Positions 59,538-64,000 of a stretch of 64,000 nucleotides of DNA are shown here, piece by piece. The translations under genes and the position numbers were made by a program. Location: assembly GCF_026210795.1 (NCBI RefSeq), contig NC_089452.1, positions 1,178,001-1,242,000 on the forward strand, in the 5' to 3' direction. Origin of the DNA: Rhizophagus irregularis (Eukaryota > Glomeromycota > Glomeromycetes > Glomerales > Glomeraceae). The notes under the pieces were generated by a model. That model did not search any database. It was not told the DNA's origin and saw nothing but the letters and a program-made list of their open reading frames with translations. Every line of letters starts with the position of its first letter. The first letter of the stretch is position 1.

Positions 59538-60932
59538 TTAAAATTCAAAATCTTTACCATATAAATAATTATCATATTTTTTAACTATTCCTTTTACTTT
59601 ATATACTTCTATCAAATCATCCATATTTCCTCCTATTTGACTGAATTGTAATAACATAGGATATCTTTCCTTCCAATTATCAAAAAATAATTTTAATGAT
59701 TCAAATTTAATTTGTCTATAAGAAGGATAAAAACTAAATTTAAACTTAAATAAAGTAATTGGTGATGATTTAGTTAATATTTCAAATAAATTATTCCAAT
59801 TAAATATATTACCTATTGTATTATAAATAATAATAAATAATCCATCTAAATGTTGACAATTAATTAATAAATTTTCTAATTCTAAAATATTACTATTAAT
59901 TAACATTATTTTAAGATATTTTAGATATGGACAATTTTGATAAATCACTTGAATAATTCTTTTATTACTTAATTCATCATGATTTTTATAATCAATATTT
60001 ATTTCAATAAGAAATCCACTCGTATTTTCAATTAATCTTGTTAAAGCTTTGATTGGAACTTGATTTGCTTTTAAAATTTGTAAGAAAGGTAAAGATAAAT
60101 TCTCTAAACAATTCCAAGTATCAATAGAAATACAATCTAATTCTAATATTCTTAAATTTACAAAAGATGAAAGAATTTGTGTGGCAGGTTGTCTAGTTGC
60201 CTTAAAATATTGTATAGTATTTGCATGTCTAATTAATGAATTTTCAAGTAATATACGAAATGTTTCATCAGTATTATTATATAAATAATCTATTAGAAAA
60301 CTAACACTAAACAATTTTTTTTGAGTTTTAATTAATTTAATAATTTGATAATTATTATTTTGTACTTCAATAATAAGTTCCAATTCCTTAATTGATTTAC
60401 ATATTTCAGTTAATTCAACCAAAATATTATCATTTACGCTCGTATTACAACTAAGAAATTCAATTTCTGAAAAACAACATTTAGTCCCAGGAATAAGAAA
60501 TACTTGAAAAGGTATATAAAGATGTGTAAATCTTGTATGTTCATTAATAAAAAGACTAAATATATCATTTTTAATAATTATCTTTTCAGAATCTTTATCT
60601 ATTGCATTAATTATTGTTTTGACTTTAAATAAATTTAAATGTCTACAAAAACTAATATAATTAAATAATGGTTTCTGATATAAATTTTCCAAAAAATTAA
60701 TACCAAGATTTTTTAAATTATTTTTTGACTCTCCTGATAAATGTGAAATAATAACGTTTAATAATGATTTTTCTTTTTCTCGTTTTAGATTTTTCCAAGG
60801 ATTCTTCCATAAAATTGGAATAATTATTTCACACCAAGTTTTATTAACTAAAAGACATGAATGAAGAGTATTTTCATCATCTTGAAATTCTTCGAATATC
60901 AAATAAAGAACGTCCCTATTCAATTTGGACAT
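59538..60932 (-). CDS. F-box-like protein with leucine-rich-repeat-like body
   Basis: A single exon of 464 residues. The F-box-like start is MSKLNRDVLYLIFEEFQDDENTL, LVNKTWCEIIIPILWKNPW. The body carries LFINEHTRFTHLYIP, IEFLSCNTSVNDNILVELTEICKSIKELEL, LRILELD, LSLPFLQILKANQVPIKALTRLIENTSG, CPYLKYLKI and FESLKLFFDNWKERYPMLLQ. It is closer to the gene at 55439 than to the one at 43874 in several blocks (VPIKxL, ICKSIKELEL), but lies on the opposite strand. Likely an SCF-type adaptor by family. No lesion. Confidence 0.88.
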   Translation of the reverse strand: MSKLNRDVLYLIFEEFQDDENTLHSCLLVNKTWCEIIIPILWKNPWKNLKREKEKSLLNVIISHLSGESKNNLKNLGINFLENLYQKPLFNYISFCRHLNLFKVKTIINAIDKDSEKIIIKNDIFSLFINEHTRFTHLYIPFQVFLIPGTKCCFSEIEFLSCNTSVNDNILVELTEICKSIKELELIIEVQNNNYQIIKLIKTQKKLFSVSFLIDYLYNNTDETFRILLENSLIRHANTIQYFKATRQPATQILSSFVNLRILELDCISIDTWNCLENLSLPFLQILKANQVPIKALTRLIENTSGFLIEINIDYKNHDELSNKRIIQVIYQNCPYLKYLKIMLINSNILELENLLINCQHLDGLFIIIYNTIGNIFNWNNLFEILTKSSPITLFKFKFSFYPSYRQIKFESLKLFFDNWKERYPMLLQFSQIGGNMDDLIEVYKVKGIVKKYDNYLYGKDFEF

Positions 60933-61970
60933 TTTTAAAAAAAAGAAAGTCTTTTTTTGGTTGAAAAGTTTTTAAAAGTTAACATTTATTAACTATTTTA
61001 ATGGTCGTTGTGACATGTTGTACGGAATTGTCTTACGTGCTGTACCACATTTAATATATGATTGCAGCATGTGATGGCAAGCCATAACCGTTTTTTTTTT
61101 CTAAACTATTACTATAAAGTTTTGGATCGACGATATAGTTGAATTTGTATTCTTTATTATCAACTAGACAAAATAGATTTTCTTTTTAATTAAAACAAAC
61201 CAATTTATGCCGCTCAAATGAGCGATCTTTTTTTTTATAAGTTGTTGCTGATTCATAATTTTAACAAAAAAAAAAATGGAATTTTTATTAAACTTTTATA
61301 AATACCGATACCATATTTTATAATAAATTAGTTTTTTATATACGTTAAAATTTTTTTTTTTACGAATTTTATGGCGTAAAATTTTCGAATTATGATTGAT
61401 CAACATTACACTATTTACTTTCAATAAGGATTTCGTTGAGGTTTGATCTACCACATACTGATTCATACTTGCCATGGAAATTCCCGGGTGAGGCGCAGTA
61501 GTCGAGCTTTTTACCGGCAGACACGTGACCAAATAATTAGTAGGTAAATATAATGTTTCTTATATTAAATAATATATAAATTGCATAGGAATGCTTAGCA
61601 AAATTGATCGCCTCATCACGCGAAATCATTGTCAATTCAAAGAAAAATCTCATGTTTGATATTAGAAGAGTATATGATGTGAATGAGTTTATTCAATAAT
61701 ACGAAAATTACGATTATATAAGATCATGTTATCATACGGCACGCACGAAGCAATTATTAATTATATATGATTGGCAGATTGGCATCAACAATAAATTCTT
61801 CAATGCAAATCAAACAATTAATACATTTAAATTTAATATATTTAATATTTTATTTATTTAATATTTATGCTTAGAATATAATCAAAACCTACTAATAAAA
61901 CAATAAAATAAATATATAAATATATAAATGTAGTATATAAAATAAATCCCTAAATAAAAAGACTAACTAG
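60933..61970. other. AT-rich intergenic region
   Basis: No gene is supported. 61440-61515 is less AT-rich (CCCGGGTGAGGCGCAGTAGTC) and may be a fragment of a repeat. Confidence 0.4.
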
Positions 61971-63362
61971 TTAATTCCATTCAAATTCTTCATTACGTAA
62001 AGAATTATGATATTCTTTAATTATTCTTTCTGCTTTATATTTTTCTATCAATTCTACTTCATCTATCATCTGATTTAATTGTAATGACATAGGATTCCTA
62101 CCTTTCCAATTATCAAAAAATAATTTTAAAGATTCTAAATTGAATATTGAATGATTATAAAATTTAAATTTAGACAAACTAATTGGTGAAGAACTAGTTA
62201 ATATTTCAAATAATTTGTTCCAATCAAACATATCTGCTGTAATACTCATAATAAATAACCCATTCAAATTTTGACAGCTAACTAATAAATTTTCTAATTC
62301 TAAAATATTACTACTTCTTAACATCAATCTAAGATATTTAAGTTTTGGACTATTTTGATAAATTACTTGAATAATTCTTTTGTTATTAATTTCATTATTA
62401 TCTATATAAGAAAAAATACTTATTTCAACGAGATGTCCACTTGTATTTTCGATCAAACTTATTAAAAATTTGATTGGAACGTGCTTAACTCTTAAAATTT
62501 GTAAGGAAGGTAAAGATATATCTTCTAAACAATTACATGCCCCATGATTATTATTATACAATTCTAATATTCTTAAATTAATAAAAGATGAAAGAATTTT
62601 AGTTGTAGGTTGTTTCGTTATCTTAAAATATTGTATTGTATCTGCATGTTTAATCAACGAATTTTCAAGAGCCTCGCGAAATGATTCATCCCGATATTGT
62701 CTATAATTATCTAATAAACGAAATTTTAATAATTTTTTCTGGTTATCAATTAATTTAACAATTCCATGATTGCTATATTTTGCTTTAATAATAAGTTCTA
62801 ATTCTTTAATTGATTTACATATTCCTGTTAATCCAGATAATATATCATCATACATTTTAGTGTTACAACTAAGATATTCAATATCTGAAAGTGAGTATTT
62901 TGCTCCAGAAATAAGATGTAATGGATAATCAAATTTATAAGGTATATATAGATGTGTAAATCTTGTATTTCCATTAATAAAAAGATTAAGTATTTCGTCT
63001 CTAACAATCATTACTTCAGATTTATCGAAAACATTATTAATTATACTTTGAATTACATTTAAATTTAAATGTTTACAAAAATTAACATAGTTAATCAAAG
63101 GTCTCTGATAGGAAATTTTCAATGAACATTTTTGATTCAAATTATTTTTTGACTCATCTGATAAATGTGAAATTATTATATTTAATAATGATTTTTCTTT
63201 TTCATTTCCCTCTTTTAAGAATTTCCAAGGATTTTTCCATAGAATCGGAATCGTTATTTCGGAAAAAGTTTTATTAACTGATAGACATGAACAAAGAGTC
63301 TTTTCATCATCTTGTAATTCTTCCAATATTAAACAAACAATGTCTCTAATTAACTTGGACAT
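61971..63362 (-). CDS. F-box-like protein with leucine-rich-repeat-like body
   Basis: A single exon of 463 residues with the same plan: MSKLIRDIVCLILEELQDDEKTLCSCLSV, ITIPILWKNPWKFLKEG, HLSDESKNNL, LFINGNTRFTHLYIPYKFD, IEYLSCNTKMYDDIL, CKSIKELELI, LRILELYNN, LEDISLPSLQILRVKHVPIKFLISLIENTSGHL, LKYLRLML and LESLKLFFDNWKGRNPMSLQ. Adjacent to, and co-directional with, the copy at 59538-60932, about 1 kb apart. Role as for the family: candidate ubiquitin-ligase adaptor. No lesion. Confidence 0.88.
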   Translation of the reverse strand: MSKLIRDIVCLILEELQDDEKTLCSCLSVNKTFSEITIPILWKNPWKFLKEGNEKEKSLLNIIISHLSDESKNNLNQKCSLKISYQRPLINYVNFCKHLNLNVIQSIINNVFDKSEVMIVRDEILNLFINGNTRFTHLYIPYKFDYPLHLISGAKYSLSDIEYLSCNTKMYDDILSGLTGICKSIKELELIIKAKYSNHGIVKLIDNQKKLLKFRLLDNYRQYRDESFREALENSLIKHADTIQYFKITKQPTTKILSSFINLRILELYNNNHGACNCLEDISLPSLQILRVKHVPIKFLISLIENTSGHLVEISIFSYIDNNEINNKRIIQVIYQNSPKLKYLRLMLRSSNILELENLLVSCQNLNGLFIMSITADMFDWNKLFEILTSSSPISLSKFKFYNHSIFNLESLKLFFDNWKGRNPMSLQLNQMIDEVELIEKYKAERIIKEYHNSLRNEEFEWN

Positions 63363-64000
63363 TTTATTTATTTTTTTTTTATAAAAAAAAAAATTGTAAT
63401 TTGAAAAGGCGCATCGAATGACATTTTATTAATGTTGACTTGTATGTTGTACATCCCGTTACGGGTATCAAATGTATCACGTAACTTTATTTTTTTTTTT
63501 TTGATAATGATAATGAAAAAGATTTGCGGCTGAAAAGGTGAAAAGGCACTCAGCCCCAGGATCTGCGGCAGATCATTTATTTCAAATTTCTAAATTTAAC
63601 ATTATTGTGCATACGCCATATTTTGCAGCAAACAAACTGTACAACATAATACAATTTTTAATCAGATTTTTTTTTTTTACATATAATATATATTGCAAAA
63701 TTAGAAACTAATCTTTTATTAAATGAGAATATAAAATTATTCTTTTGCCAAACTATTACAATAAATTTAGGCGAGTTGATCAAATACTTCTTGTTCAGAT
63801 TTGTCAAAAGATATTATTGAATGATCATTATAGTCCGCAAGACCTTAAGATTCTTATGGCCATCGGCTAAAATGCAAGTTGCGAAGGCGTAAATATTCCT
63901 TTTTTAGTCCGGAACATAGCGATATGTTTTGTCGATGGTGACACAAAAAGTGTCCGTTTGTTCTCCCTATTTGACTTCAAGAAGACGTATCTAATATTTC
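63363..64000. other. Upstream region of the last F-box-like gene
   Basis: Starts with a T/A-rich leader containing poly-A and poly-T runs, followed by sequence without recognised features to the window end. Confidence 0.4.

Noticed and set aside
61296-61532. Minus-strand frame of 78 residues with a B-box-like GGTTTGATCTACC nearby
   Set aside because: No A box at suitable spacing and no tRNA fold; protein composition gives no family.

Overview
The window looks like nuclear DNA of an arbuscular-mycorrhizal fungus of the Rhizophagus (Glomeromycotina) type. The evidence is very high AT content, short GT-AG introns, and a gene set typical of that lineage: BTB-TLDc proteins, tyrosine-kinase-like kinases fused to Sel1-like repeats, a cluster of F-box-like proteins of about 460 residues, a microsomal P450 and a class 3 lipase. 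The species is inferred from these families; no search was run.

Layout. 1-2080: minus-strand copy of an unrecognised protein family, decayed. 3360-5030: a tandem array of intron-like units separated by 15-38 nt exon-like segments. 8166-8469: hAT-type MITE. 8699-10170: BTB-TLDc gene. 12577-15586: plus-strand copy of the unrecognised family, between 16-bp direct repeats with an A-rich 3' tail, as left by target-primed retrotransposition. 15871-19331: Sel1-repeat/kinase fusion with one in-frame TGA. 20337-20549: MITE. 22448-24365: six-exon P450 with an in-frame TAA. 26878-27260: hAT MITE. 27650-34247: kinase/Sel1 fusion, domain order opposite to the first, interrupted inside an exon by a 213-bp MITE with an 8-bp target duplication; a relative of that MITE lies in the next intron. 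34727-35505: two more MITE-like elements. 36060-37040: a second micro-exon-like array. 39179-40950: lipase. 41960-42420: Sel1 relic. 43874-45268: F-box-like gene. 46705-46784: decayed hammerhead ribozyme fold. 47581-51663: wax-synthase-like gene split by a 2.7-kb retroelement that encodes only an ORF1-like protein (18-bp target duplication, poly(A), AATAAA). 52332-53693: 1.36-kb hAT-like element with CCCAT subterminal repeats. 54595-63362: three intact F-box-like genes, one relic, and a tRNA-like gene.

The genes do not form a pathway. The window is an accessory region of expanded signalling and ubiquitin-adaptor-like families with heavy recent transposition. Several insertions are recent enough that the empty site can be read exactly, and excising them on paper restores the host reading frame at the insertion point. 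The points most worth following are the two micro-exon-like arrays, the two ORF1-like retroelement families without reverse transcriptase, the reciprocal kinase/Sel1 fusions, and the hammerhead fold.
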